A stretch of DNA of 64,000 bases from contig QEOQ01000303.1 in the NCBI GenBank assembly GCA_010279815.1, forward strand, positions 1,057,567 through 1,121,566, read 5' to 3'. The notes beneath the pieces were generated by a model. It had not been told where the DNA came from and made no database searches. It saw only the letters and a list, made by a program, of their open reading frames with translations. Positions within the stretch are counted from its first letter, which is position 1, and each line of letters begins with the position of its first letter. The position numbers and the translations under genes are program-made. This DNA is from Brachionus plicatilis. Its lineage: Eukaryota; Rotifera; Eurotatoria; Ploima; Brachionidae. Positions 49,421-61,733 of the stretch are shown here, one piece after another.

Positions 49421-49427
49421 TATAAAA
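49421..49427 (+). promoter_or_regulatory. TATA-like box of histone H1
   Basis: TATAAAA lies 81 bp before the H1 start codon, leaving about 50 nt of leader for a start site some 30 bp downstream. An acceptor-like ATATTTTAG also lies 8 nt before the ATG. Confidence 0.4.
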
Positions 49428-49501
49428 AGCATTTTGAATGTCTAGTTAATAACAAATAAATAACAACATTCAATCACATAAAAAATATTTTAGAATCAAA
49501 G

Positions 49502-50146
49502 ATGTCATCTGCTCAGCAAGTTGTTGAATCGACAAAAGTCATCAAAGAACAAAAAAAACCGCAAGTCAAAAAACAGTCAACTCACCCAAAATTTATAGAG
49601 ATGATTCAAGCGGGTCTCAAACAATTGAATGAAAGAACTGGCTCATCTCGTGTTGCTCTAATGAAGTACATAGTTGCCACATATCATTTGGATGAAAAAA
49701 TGGCCAAAACTCATCTTAAAATGGCCTTAATCAGAGGTGTCAAAGATGGAGTCCTGAAACAAGTCAAAGGTTCTGGTTCGAATGGATCATTTAAGCTCGT
49801 CCCGGTCACCAAAAAGACTTCAGTAAAAAAAATTGTCAAAACAGAAACAGAAGAATCATCGGGAATGAAAATAGTTAAAAAAGTGATCAAAAAAGCCGCA
49901 CCAAGTGAGGACAAGCCAAAAAAGAATATCAAAAAAATAGTTAAACCAAAAATCCCAAAAGCGGTGATTGACAAACCAGAAGACAAAATTAAGGCTACTA
50001 ACAAAAACAAACAAGCTGAAAAAAAATCAACCAGACCAACAAAGACAACCGAAGCTAAAAAAACTAAATCAGATACAACTAAAAAAATAGCAACTAAACT
50101 AGTTAAGGCTGATGTCAAAAAAACAACTAAAGCAAAAAAAAATTGA
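49502..50146 (+). CDS. Linker histone H1
   Basis: Single exon, 214 residues. A short N-terminal tail precedes the winged-helix globular domain (HPKFIEMIQAGLKQLNERTG, SSRVALMKYIVATYHLDEK, LIRGVKDGVLKQVKGSGSNG, FKLVP; about residues 27-105). A Lys-rich tail with repeated TKK and VKK motifs follows. It binds the nucleosome dyad and linker DNA to compact chromatin. After the stop there is no obvious histone-mRNA stem-loop but several AATAAA signals (50181, 50211), which suggests a polyadenylated, replication-independent H1. GC content and codon use exceed the flanks, as expected for coding DNA. Confidence 0.93.
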   Translation: MSSAQQVVESTKVIKEQKKPQVKKQSTHPKFIEMIQAGLKQLNERTGSSRVALMKYIVATYHLDEKMAKTHLKMALIRGVKDGVLKQVKGSGSNGSFKLVPVTKKTSVKKIVKTETEESSGMKIVKKVIKKAAPSEDKPKKNIKKIVKPKIPKAVIDKPEDKIKATNKNKQAEKKSTRPTKTTEAKKTKSDTTKKIATKLVKADVKKTTKAKKN

Positions 50147-52031
50147 ATTAAAGTTTTTTTTTTTATATAAAAAAGCTACAAATAAATATTGTAAATAAAT
50201 TTTTTTTAAGCTCAATAAATTTTTTTAATACTCTTTATTTCCAGGCTCCTAAATTTACTACTTTTAAGTTTAACCAACATGCTAACAGGATTAGCATTTC
50301 ATTTGTTTCAAATTTATTAATACTAAAAAATAATCAAATGTATAAAAACAAATTAAAGTTTTTAGAATTAAAATCATATTAAAATCTTATATTATAATCA
50401 TTGTTATTGAGAATTGAAAGCTTTATTGTCCAAAATTTCAACATTGATCATTTGACCACAAAACAATTTATTAATCTTGAATAAAATTTACCAGGTTTTT
50501 TCTATTTTGTAACGGGCTAAATTAAGTCATTCCTGTTCCTTTAAGTATAATTCAAATTTTTCAAGTAATTTTTCTTTTCAATTTAAGGAAGAGTTTTAAA
50601 CAAAACACATTAAATGATTAATCATTCATTCAAAGATTAAATGTTAGAACGAAAAAGGATCATATTTTCTAAAAAAATTTATTATTTCAAAATACCAAAT
50701 CAGATAATACGAAAAAAGTTTTACTCTCAATTTCTAAGCTATCTAAGCTGGTAGATCAATTCAGTACAACTTTTTTTTTTTTAACTTAATAATTTTTTTG
50801 TTGTTTATTCATTAAAATTGTAATTTTAGTTTTATTTAATAAAATAATTCGGGATGTCAGATAACAATCCTTTGTTCATTTGAGAATTTTTCTTCAAATT
50901 TTAATATGTTCTTTGAATGTCCACAAGAACTGGAAAATAAAAATTTTTTTTTAGGAATTTTACAACAGTTTTCAATTTTTCTATCTATTGAAGATTAAAG
51001 AGTGTATTTAGAAAAGTAAAAATTGGATTGATTCCTGCGAGAATATTGTTTTAAATAAATTAAAAATTAAAAATCAATCATTCACTTCTTATAATTATCA
51101 CGATACTATATCTTTTCACTAGTAATCTCTCTATCACTATTTTTTGTCTCATAAAAATGAACTCTTTTCTAACTTAATCATTTTTTCTTTTTATCTTACA
51201 TTTTTAATACTTTTATTGTATTTATTTTTTTTAAAGTATGAACTAAAAACATTTGGCTGAAAGGAAGGACTAAGATCCATTCCAAACTGCCACGGTATAA
51301 CCCGAACTATATTTTTATTAAATAATAAAATACTAAATCTTTAAAATAATTTTTAATTTAATAAGAATTTCTACAAATAGACTTTAAAATGATTATCGTA
51401 AATATTTGTTTTTTAAAGCTGTACTTAACGCCTACAAAGTTGGTTTTGTTACATCAGAGAAACTTAAACAAATATTTACTGTAAGTTAATGTATTTTTTT
51501 TTGAAAGAAGAAAAACTATTAAATGGAAACAAAAAAATAAAAACAGTATTCTCTAGTTGTTTTTGATTCAATCGCAATGGTATTTTGTTTATATTTTAAA
51601 TTTCAAATTCTATAAGCTTGAATATTCAAGTCACTTATTTTTTGAACCTTACCATTGATACTAATATTTTGATAATTTCCCCCTTATGAAAAGTAAATTC
51701 TATACGGATCTTTTTCAAATACCCACACTCAGTCACAAAATGAGTTTTTTTTTCAAGAAAATACTAATTATAAATAAATAAACCACTTACTCCTGGCTGT
51801 GGAAAAATTCCAAAATATGTTTTAATACAAGAGTATACGAAAATTACTTAGCAAAGTGTTTACAGAAGCTTCAAATAAGTGTATAATGAATGTATTTTTT
51901 ATCTATTATTATTGAATTTACCTCTTTATAAGAAAAGTAAATTTTAAAGAATTTAAAAATGAAAAAAAAATGAGTTAATATTCTTTTTGTCAAAAAAAGC
52001 AATAGAAACTCTGATATTTTTTTTTGAGTGA

Positions 52032-52093
52032 AAATTTACCAAAATTTACATAAATTCGGCCATTTTTTGGCCAAAGTAAAATATGGTAAATTT
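52032..52093. repeat. Small palindromic element
   Basis: AAATTTACCAAAATTTAC (52032-52049) pairs with GTAAAATATGGTAAATTT (52076-52093), about 15 of 18 matches, around a GGCCATTTTTTGGCC core that is itself palindromic. Confidence 0.5.
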
Positions 52094-52230
52094 ACGAAAA
52101 TTTTACAAAGAAAGTAGTCGTGCATAAATGGTTCAAATACGGTAATGTGAATTTCTAATACAAATTGAACAAAAATTCTTAATTTTTTGATAAATTAAAA
52201 TTAAAGTTATTAAAATATTAGAAAAAATAC

Positions 52231-52387
52231 TGCAACATACTTTGTTTGCTAAAAAAATTTTTCTCATGTAAAAAAAGATAAAAAATAAAGAATTAAAGCG
52301 ATTTAAATTGATTATTGATTTGATTTGAAAAAAAAAAGTAAATGAAGATTTTATTTTAGGGAAAAAGGTGCAACAAAGTATGTTGCA
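52231..52387. repeat. Foldback element with exact 16-bp arms
   Basis: TGCAACATACTTTGTT (52231-52246) is exactly reverse-complemented at 52372-52387, spacer 125 bp. TGTTGCA is then repeated immediately downstream (TGTTGCACTATGTTGCA). It is MITE-like or a small satellite seed. Confidence 0.6.
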
Positions 52388-53013
52388 CTATGTTGCAATA
52401 TTTTTCCAAATATTTTTTGTTAAATTTAATTTTAATTAATAAAGAAATGAAGGATATTGTTAAATTTGTATTCACAACACAACACCTTCAACTTCTAATA
52501 TAATATTTTAAATTTAATTTTGATTTAAATTACTAAAATTAGATATTTTTTCTTGAACAAATTCTATTTGATTAAATTTTGAATTAATTAAACATATCAG
52601 ATAATTAGTATTTTAAAATGTCATATTTTATTTGTATCTAGAACATAAATTTTGTATTAATTTACACCAAATTTTATCATTATAGAAAAGATTGAATTAT
52701 AACTGACCTGAACGCATCGCGAAATGGCTGTTATGTTTATACTTTAAAAAATATTTTTTGTTCATCTTAACGCTAAAGAACATAAATTATAATACAATTA
52801 AATTGAATACGAACTTGTTTCAAAATATTCTTCTTTTTAATAAACACAAGTCCATAGTTGAATTTTTGAAAGTGTTATATTCTTAAAAGATCATTTTTAG
52901 GCCTTAAACTAGATCAAGTATTGCTCGAATCAAATTGAAAAACACCTGTAATTAAAAATTTTAAAGCCAAGTTCTAGTTTTGAATAATTTAAAATTTTTT
53001 TAAGAGTATCAGT

Positions 53014-56000
53014 ATGTCATCTAATTTGCCTAGTAAGACCTCAGTTACATCAATCGTTCGAGACAGTTTCTCATCTTCTTCAAATCGAGAAGTGCCTTCA
53101 GAAAAATCCTCTTTAATTGCGTCACTAAATTATAACTTGTCACATTTAAATGCGTCCTCCTCTAGCAGTATTGGTTCTGAAGAGACCAGAAAAGATCATT
53201 TGTACCAGAATATTTCCCATTTCAAGCAACTTCAAAATATAATCCAGGAAAAATCGATCATTGAAAGACCACTTGTGAAACCAAGCGAAATAGCTCATGA
53301 TAAAAAACCCCAAGCTCCAGTAATACCGTCTACACCAATTCCAACTCAACCACCGCAAGTACCCAAGCCTTCAGCAAGCCATACTCATTCATCTAGCATT
53401 TCCAAGACCAAAAATCTCGATGGCTATGTTGGTTTTGCCAATTTGCCAAATCAAGTTTATCGAAAATCTGTTAAAAAAGGCTTTGAATTCAATTTGATGG
53501 TTATTGGGGAATCTGGCTTGGGAAAATCAACATTTATAAATTCTTTATTTTTGGCCGAGTTGTATAATACTGAAGATTTTCCCAACACTTTTGAGAGACG
53601 AAGAAAAACTACTTTTATTGACTCTACAAGTGTTTTATTGAATGAAAAAGGTGTCAATTTGAGACTTAGTATAATAGACACTCCAGGTTTTGGAGAGTCC
53701 ATTGATAATAGTAATTGTTGGCAGCCAATTATCGATTTTGTTGATAGCAAATATGAGGAATTCTTAAATGCTGAATCGAAAATAAACCGCAAATTACCAA
53801 TCCTAGATAACAGAGTCCATTGCTGTTTGCACTTCATTGCACCAGGGCATACGTAATTAAAAAATTTTAATTATTTTAATTTTATATTATTTTCAATTAA
53901 AAAACCACATTATGTTTTTGAATTAGTTTATTTTGTCAGTAGAAGTACCAGACCAGTAATGTTTTTTTAAAAAAATTTTAAAAATAGATCTTTTTTGAAC
54001 AAGCAAGATTTTATCTGTTTTTTAAAAAAAAAATAATTTCTGTAAAATTTCTTTTTTTTTTAAATAATTTGGATTGAAAAAACACGAGAAAATGCATGAT
54101 GCTTCTAGTGTTAAAGTTACCTTAGTATAAATGAGAATTATAAATGAAGTTTTTAAATTTAAATTGATTTTTTAATAGGTAGAGTAAATGGTAAAAATAT
54201 TTTGAACAGATAAATGATTTTGATTCAGATTTTGATTTAAATGTTAAATTTACAATATTTTCAGAAAAATAATATCATTTTTCTGTTGTCCATTTTCCAT
54301 GTTAGGCTCAACATGGTATTAAAATCTTTTATTAGGACAAAATTAAATTTTTTGGCATCAGGTCTAATCAGCTTAGATTACTAATTTAAATAACCGAGAA
54401 AGTTAAAAGCAAAAAAAAAATTATCATAAAACTCTGATGGTTTTCTTGTTCAAAAATTTATTTTAATTCTTCAGCCAAGATGCCATTTTTATTAAATTAA
54501 AAGACAAACAAGTGTATAACTCCGCAGTTGTTGAGATTTTTAAATAATATAAAGCTTCATGGTTTACAGAGTTTTTAGTAATACTTTACAAGAGGATAAA
54601 ATTTTTTTTTAAGTTTAAAATTAGTTCTTCGAATGTATCTGTGTCTGTTTAACTCTGCAAATTTAGCAGAAATCAGATTTCGATATATTTGAGGGGAGTG
54701 CATTCTGCAAAGATTTTGCACATCATTAGCAAACTTTAACAGTTGGTGCAACTATTTATATTGCATCATGTTGCATTCACAGAATTAAATTTAAAGTTTT
54801 AGAAAAAAAATTATTTAATTTTTTATCAATTTTTACTGAATTTCAAAACAAAACTGTAAAATAATCAATAAATGTAAATAAATAACCGAAAAAATTATTT
54901 GAAAGATTATTTTAGCATTGTTTATTGTGAATTTTCATACTTTTCTTCCAAAAATTACAAAATAAAATTATTTTTCATTAATGATGAAACAACTAAGAAA
55001 CCAAAAAAGTTTCACTAAATTCTGAAAAAAATTAATCAAATTAATACAGGAAATATTAATGATCAAAAGAAATATCAATGCTTTATTTAATATTTTGAGA
55101 TTTCTTTTTTCTTGTCTCTATGATATATTCTAATTGGAATTTTTTTTGCAATTTGTAAATTTATTTTATTTAATTCTTAAAATTCTGTTATCGCTACTTA
55201 AATGATTATTAATTGTAAAGAAATACAATTAAGAAGTTTAGACTGCTTAGATTTTAAAGTAATTGAAAAGTAAGAATAACAAAAAATTTAATTTCAATTC
55301 TAAATTGACTTATAATTTAATTAAAAATAATCAATATATTGGCAAGTATATTAATTTCTTTAAATTTTTCATTAAACTGGACTGATAAATGAAACACTGT
55401 TTGTTTCACCTTTAACAAATTACAGAATAATCTATAGAAATCTAAAAAAAAATTTGTACTAATAATTAAAATTTTGAATTGGAATTTTTATATGAAAATT
55501 CACAATTCCGTCTACTAAATGTTTTTTTTAAATTTTACAATAATTTATTTAAAGACTCAAAACGCTTGATATTGAAGTAATGAAAAAACTTCACGATAGA
55601 GTGAATTTGATTCCTGTGATTGCCAAGGCAGATACAATGACTCCAGAAGAGATAAAAACATTTAAAACAAATGTTTTAAATGTAATTAACGATCATAATA
55701 TTCAAATATATGAGTTTCCAGATATCGAAGATGATGAGTTAGAAAATAATCGCTCAAATAGTGCACTTAAGTCAAAAATTCCTTTTGCAATAGTTGGAAG
55801 TAACACGGTAATTGAGAACGAGGGAAAACCTTTTCGTGGTCGACAATATCCATGGGGCTGTGTTAATGTTGATGATCTTTCACATTGTGATTTTATGGCA
55901 CTAAGAACAATGTTGATTAGAACTCACATGCAAGACTTAAAAGATGTCACAAATAATGTTCACTATGAAAATTATCGATTCAAAAAATTAGCCTATGTCA

Positions 56001-56497
56001 CGGGTGATAAAGCTAAGCCAACAAATAAGTAGATTTTTTTTTTAATTTGAAAAAAAATTAAGATTTTTAATTAGAAATCCTTTTCAACAACTCGAAGAGG
56101 AACGAAAAGAAGCCGAGGCTAGATTGGAAAAGATGAAAAATGAAATGGAAGGAGTTTTTGATTTAAAAGTAAAGGAAAAAATTGCTAGACTCAAAGAATC
56201 TGAAGTGAACGTAATAAATTTGGTTTTATTCCAAATTACAAAATTAATTTTACAATATCTTAGCTTGAAAAACAACAAGAGGCAATGAGAATATCTTTGG
56301 AAAAAGAAGAAAAAGAACTAGAAGAAAGAAGAACAGTTTTTTTAAGAGAAAAACAAATATGGGAAGAATCAAACAAAGAAGAAGAAGATAAATTGAGACT
56401 TTCATTAGAAAAAGAGTAAAATTTTCAAGATTTAAAATTATTCAAATATTAATTTTGTTAATTTAGAGCTGATAAAAAGAAAAAGAAAATTTTTTAG
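53014..56497 (+). CDS. SEPTIN7: Septin-7
   Basis: Five exons (53014-53852, 55555-56028, 56075-56210, 56264-56415, 56467-56497) give 543 residues. A Ser/Pro-rich N-terminal extension of about 135 residues precedes the septin core: [21 protein letters not shown]-loop GESGLGKST, switch [10 protein letters not shown], and the G4 motif AKAD. The septin unique element includes RGRQYPWG, then [22 protein letters not shown]-terminal coiled coil ([20 protein letters not shown] onward) ends KKKKKIF as in vertebrate SEPT7. Septin-7 occupies the fixed terminal or central position in heteropolymer filaments that scaffold cortex, cytokinesis and cilia. The N-terminal extension exceeds the vertebrate one. 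The first intron (53853-55554, 1.7 kb) seems empty. The start ATG lies 9 nt after an acceptor-like TTTTTTTAAG. Confidence 0.94.
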
Positions 56498-57323
56498 AAA
56501 CAATTGAATTTTTGCAGAAAAAATTTGATGGAATTTAGCAAATTAATTATAATTTTTACAAAATTTGATCAAGATCAAATTTTTGAGTGATTAAATTTTT
56601 TTTTCTAAAATCTAGTTTTTATTCGTAATTGTAAGTAACAAAAATTTAATTGAATCTTTCCAGATGCTTTGTGTCTCTTGAAATGATTTTTATAGAATAC
56701 AACTTATTATCAATAAAAATTTTATAACAATCAATAAATATTACTTTATTTCTAATAGTAAACTCGAATGAATAAAGTAATCTTCATTTGAAATTTTTAA
56801 AAAATAAATTTGATTCTAATTTACCAAAAAATTTAAAATTTCAAGTTTTAAAAAATGTTTTTCTAGTTAAAATAATAGTCTAAATTTTTTAATTAAAATA
56901 AATTCCAACGAAAAAAAAAATTAAGACTAGATTTAAATATTAATATTTATCTTACATACTAGAAGTTTGAAAAGCAATGAGTTCAGCCAAATTCTATAAA
57001 TAAGTTTCTTATATAAAAAAATAAATTGATACTACAATTGCTCAATTTTAAAATAATCTAGTTTCTTTTTTATTTAAAGATTTCTCGATTATTTTAAAAT
57101 TACTTTTGATTTATTTACGTCTATATTTTTTAGCAAGTTGTTTGGTAAATTTTTATTACTTTTCAATTACATAATTTAATATTCATATTTTACATAGCAT
57201 ATACCCGATAAGATATAATTTTTAAAAAAAATTCCTAAAAATTGAACATTTCTAACTTGGTTTTTATAAAGACTTAAACTAAGCTCCAACAATCCAAGTA
57301 AGAAAAAAATTATATTTTAAAAA
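56498..57323. other. Intergenic, nothing recognised
   Basis: About 0.8 kb AT-rich gap between septin-7 and CNOT10, both on the plus strand. It has no exon or repeat I can support. Confidence 0.5.
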
Positions 57324-60300
57324 ATGGCCGGAGATGAAAACTCGGACAGCGTTGAAACGTCTCAAAAAGTCGATCTTATCTTCAACGATCAAGAAAAAGA
57401 ATGGTTGACTCAGTCCGAAGATTTATATCGAAAAAGAAAATTTGATGGTAAGAATTGATTAACCTGTTCGGTGATTTGTTAGGCCTTGAAAAAATTTAAT
57501 TTCAGCATGCATCAAGTGTCTACAAAATTTACATTCATCATTTCAAAAAAATTATCAAAACTCGAAAATTTATGCCAATTTGGAAACTAAACTTTCAATG
57601 GACAAGTGCTTATGCGACTTAGCAACCAGCAATTTTGCCAATTTGGATGAATTTAGACAAGAGCTGACCAAAATTTGTGACCAGGTTAATTTTAATCTTG
57701 ATTTAAGGCTTATTTGTTTTAATCTTACTAAAAATAAAGATAAATATTGATGTAAATCAAACAGACAGTATCGAAGACCTTCAGCATTCGTTCATTTTCT
57801 TCAACTATGCCTTACTTTTATACTACAATAAACAATATTCGGATGCTTATAGAATGATTGAAAAACTTTACTATCAATTTAATGAATTGTTGGATGAGAA
57901 GCTTTTCAGGGAACTTAGCTTCATCTATGTTGACATTTTGATAAAACTAAAAAAGGTAAATTTTTTTGATTAATAAATATTTTAATAATTTATTGAATTT
58001 TCTATAAAAATTATTCATATGCTAAATTTTCTTAAATTTAAGCCTCTAAAAGCCTTGAATTTTCTTCAAAACATTAAATTTGCTCGGCGTCGCAGCTCGA
58101 GTGTATCTTTACATGGAAATAAGGCCAGTGAAGAAAAAAACGAGGATCCAGATCCGAACGAGTTTTCCAATCAAAACGAACTGATATCTTTGGTAATTCT
58201 TTGCTAAAATTTAATTAAAATAATCTAAATCATCTTTTTTTGATTTTAGTTTAAACTCAAATGTTTTTTTCTTATAAATTCAAAAAAAGCATTCAACAAA
58301 GAACTTCTAAACTATAACGAATTAGTTCACAAATCTAATTGTGAATTTAATAATTTAAAAGCCCAGGATTCCTTTTTAGCTCATGACTATCTGGCTTGTT
58401 TCAGTAATTTGATAAATAATTTTGTCAATAAGTCAAAAATAAGCGGAACCAACATCGCTGACAAGTTCAAAGAATTCACTGACAACAAATTGACCAACAA
58501 CTCTGCTAATTCAATTTCGAATGATTTCTTTCTGAACTTGGTCTCGGCGTGCAGCAGCCTTACTTGTACACTGGGCAACCAAAATCCGAAAACCAAATTG
58601 ACCGAATTCCAGGACCATTTAACAAATTGTTACCAGACTATTTTATTTCTTAATAATTTAGCCTTAGTTCACTTTTCTCTTAAAAAATATAGCCTAAGTT
58701 GTTTTTATCTAAAAAATTGTTTAACTGAGAATACAAAATTTGTCGAAAAGTATTTACAACCAACGAATGTGGTCCCGAATCCCACGGAGAATAAAGGCAA
58801 AAAGAAAAAATCCAAATCAGTGCGTGAAAAAGATGATTCAATGGATTCAAAGCTGGCCAAAATTCTTAACTTAAATGAATATTTGATGAATAATCAATTC
58901 GAAATAATGTATAACTTGGGAGTAAGTCTGCTATTCAACAAGCAACCCATAGCTGCTTTTGAATGTCTTTTCAAATTGACTGAAGAGTATAGCCAAAATG
59001 CCAGACTTTGGCTTAGACTTGCCGAATGCTGTATTACTTGTTACAGACACTCTCTGAGTGTCGATTCGAGCCAATTTATTAAACTAAATGGTACTCTCAG
59101 TGGAAATGAGCGTTTGTTTAAATTAAGTGAAAAAATAAAATGCATCAAAAAATCATTTGGTTCTGGTTTTCATCACAAAATTCAGATTGGAAGCTCAATT
59201 ACTGCAGACTTAAACCTAAAAGGTCTTTCATTGAGTGAACTAAAAGAATTGGATGATGATTCAAAATTACCATCGTTAATAACCCTCGAGTTTTCCTATA
59301 TGTGTCTTAAAAATGGACTTAACTTAATTCCGGAAAGCGAACAAATGTTTAAAAGTATGAATAATTTAAAATCCTCATCGTCTTCAAGACTTGCCGAAAG
59401 CAATGATGACGCAATTATTTCTGATTCGGAATACAACGTTGAAATTGATCCGGATTCGCCAAGTTCTACCAAAGGAAGAGTCAAGCATCTTGTGCAGCAA
59501 AAATATTTTAATTGTGTCTATCCATCAAAGCCTATTAACTTAATTGAACTCCAAAATTTGCGCTGCTCCATTCTAGTTTCGTTATCTTATGTGTCACTTT
59601 GTCTCAGAGATTATACCAACACTATCAAATACTGTAATACTTTGCTTGACCAAAATGATCAATTGAACTTAAAATTTCCCATATCTAATGGAAACAAGTA
59701 CACGAAAAAAATAATTTTTATTTTTTTTTTTAAATATTTTTTCAAGATTTTTGACTCATTCTTACATGGCTGAAGCCTTGCTCTATCTAGATAAGATACC
59801 AGAATCGATTGAAAATTTGAATGTAAATGCCAGACTAGAGTTCGATAATGATATATCATTTATTCCAATGGTTGGACCTGAATCTGAGTCATTAGATTTG
59901 AGTGATAGCTTTAAAAGTATTTTTATATTTTAATCAAAAAACTAGAAAATCACATGGTATTGTAAATTTTAGAACAAAAATGAAAAAGCTTATCAAGCTT
60001 TTCTGCAAAGTATAGATTGGTTCTGTAAATTATATTAGGTAATAAATAATAATATATTTATTACCTATTACCAAATTCTAATTTTAACATTTTCTTAAAT
60101 ACTTTAGCAAGATGAGATTTTTTTTTATTTTACAATGAATAAATAGTCAAAGGTTATAACCAAATCTTGCAGAAGAAAAATAGAAAAATGTTAAAAAGCT
60201 TCTTTTTTTTCTGTTAAAAAATAAATTAATATAAAAGACTGAAAGGAATAAAAGAAAAAATACCTCATTGAAATTTTAATTGATAGAATTTTTTTTTATC

Positions 60301-61733
60301 TAAATTACTTCATTTTAAACGACTAATAAATAAAATACTTAAATAAATAAATTTATTTATTTGTAATTTACGGATTGTGTCTGACGGGACATCGGGAATT
60401 GATGTCTTTGGTGCCAAAATTTTTAGAATACAAAAAATAATATTTAATAATTATATTTTATAAATAATATTTGTTAACAAAATTTTCGTCTATATTAAAA
60501 AAAAATTTCTGGGACCTTGTGTGTATTTGAATAAGGTTAATTATTAGACCAAATTAAGTCTCTAAATTAATTATTTAATTTATTAAATTGGAACAATTTG
60601 TTTTAAAAAAAGGGGGACTCTAAAACTAAAATAGTAATGATAATAATGACTTTATTTAATTTTCTAAAGGTTCACTTGAAATTAATTATAGGACCCATCA
60701 AGCAGATTGGTTTCCAAAAGATATTAGCACTATTAAAGCATTTTCGTTTTACAATTTATCAGTGGCTCATGCAGTGCGTGGTGAGATCGAAATGGCTCTA
60801 AAAAATTTTAATACTGTAAGCCGGCTGAAATATGGAGAACAACATTTAATTAAAGAAAAAAATTTAATTTTAGAGTGTTCAAATTTTCGATAAATTTAAA
60901 AAACATCCAGCACAAGCATTTTTGATGAAAATGTATCTAGATTTAGTTGAAGGTAATTTTGAGATTGTATTTTTCAATAAGTCTTCAATTTATAATCTTT
61001 AAAAGGAAATCGACAGAGTTTACAAATGATTTTAAAGGATCATTTTCCTCATACGACTATGAATCGAGCGACACCAAACATGCTTAATTCAACAAATAAT
61101 AATTTAAATCAGAAAAATCAACAATTCCAATTTGGTCAAGCTCAGCTTCAACAATTGCAACAAATTCAGAATCAAGCTCAAATTGCGCCAAATCTTGCTA
61201 TGCTTCAACAACAGCAGCTACAGATTCAGCAACTTCAAATGCAGCAATATCAACAATTGCAACAAGCTCAACTACCAGGACAGCAGTCTTTGCAAAATTT
61301 AAGCCAGCTCATCAACAACCCAAACAATTTATTGATGAACTCGTTTAATAACTCAAATCAAAATTTAGTTGGCCTTCAACCAGCTATTTCACCATTCAAT
61401 CAAACACCTAATAATTTAAGCAATCTATTAGGACAGAGCACTAATAGTACATTTGGCAATTTGAATGGTTCAAATTTTTTGTCTACTCTTGCAGCTGTTG
61501 CAGCAGCAAACAACAGTAATTCGGGAAGCTCTAATTCAACTCCATCACAATTAGGAAATATAACACCGAATAATCCTTTAAGTTTATATAATATTGCTTC
61601 CATGCAGACACAACAGCAGCAGCAGTTGAACCCAAATCAGCTTCAATTAAATTCAATTTTGATGCAAAATCAACAGCAGTCCCAAGGAAATAATTATCTA
61701 GCTCAAAATCAAATGCCTAATCGCATCAATTAA
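57324..61733 (+). CDS. CNOT10: CCR4-NOT complex subunit 10 with Q/N-rich tail
   Basis: Nine exons (57324-57447, 57506-57684, 57740-57955, 58043-58192, 58250-59697, 59747-59916, 60703-60815, 60874-60952, 61006-61733) give 1068 residues. TPR-like helical pairs run throughout. Blocks shared with animal CNOT10 are NNLALVHFSLKKYSLSCFYL, AAFECLFKLTEEY, ARLWLRLAECCI, THSYMAEALLYLDKIPESIE, FSFYNLSVAHAVRGE and AFLMKMYLDLVEGNRQSLQM. CNOT10 with CNOT11 forms the antenna module of the CCR4-NOT deadenylase, acting in cytoplasmic mRNA decay. Vertebrate CNOT10 ends soon after the last TPR, but here about 220 residues of Gln/Asn-rich sequence follow. The exon 6-7 acceptor is uncertain: only the AG at 60701-60702 keeps the frame, while an AG at 60690-60691 does not. 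Confidence 0.92.
59917..60702. other. CNOT10 intron 6
   Basis: A 786-bp intron, far longer than its neighbours. A stretch at about 59973-60036 (AFLQSIDWFC-like in one frame) looks exon-like but runs into a stop and fits no splice phase. Confidence 0.45.

Larger units (their letters stand above)
47963..49501. other. Intergenic with small repeats
   Basis: Upstream of histone H1. It holds a GC-rich SINE- or tRNA-like block (48125-48275), a foldback element (48373-48510) and a recurrence of AATTCAAAATGCCGA at about 48907, otherwise AT-rich. A TATA-like site for H1 lies at 49421. Confidence 0.5.
50147..53013. other. Intergenic with two foldback elements
   Basis: About 2.9 kb between H1 and septin-7. 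It contains foldback elements at 52032-52093 and 52231-52387. A short open stretch at 51416-51480, bordered by TTTAAAG and GTAAGT, looks like an isolated exon but has no partners. Confidence 0.5.

Noticed and set aside
49711..50118. 135-codon minus-strand frame opposite histone H1
   Set aside because: Mirror of the Lys-rich H1 tail; hydrophobic content is the complement of AAA/AAG codons.
51416..51480. Isolated exon-like stretch (NAYKVGFVTSEKLKQIFT) between TTTAAAG and GTAAGT
   Set aside because: No neighbouring exon on either side continues it and no family is recognised.
59973..60036. Possible extra CNOT10 exon in intron 6
   Set aside because: Open only in a phase incompatible with exon 6 and ends in TAG; CNOT10 blocks are complete without it.
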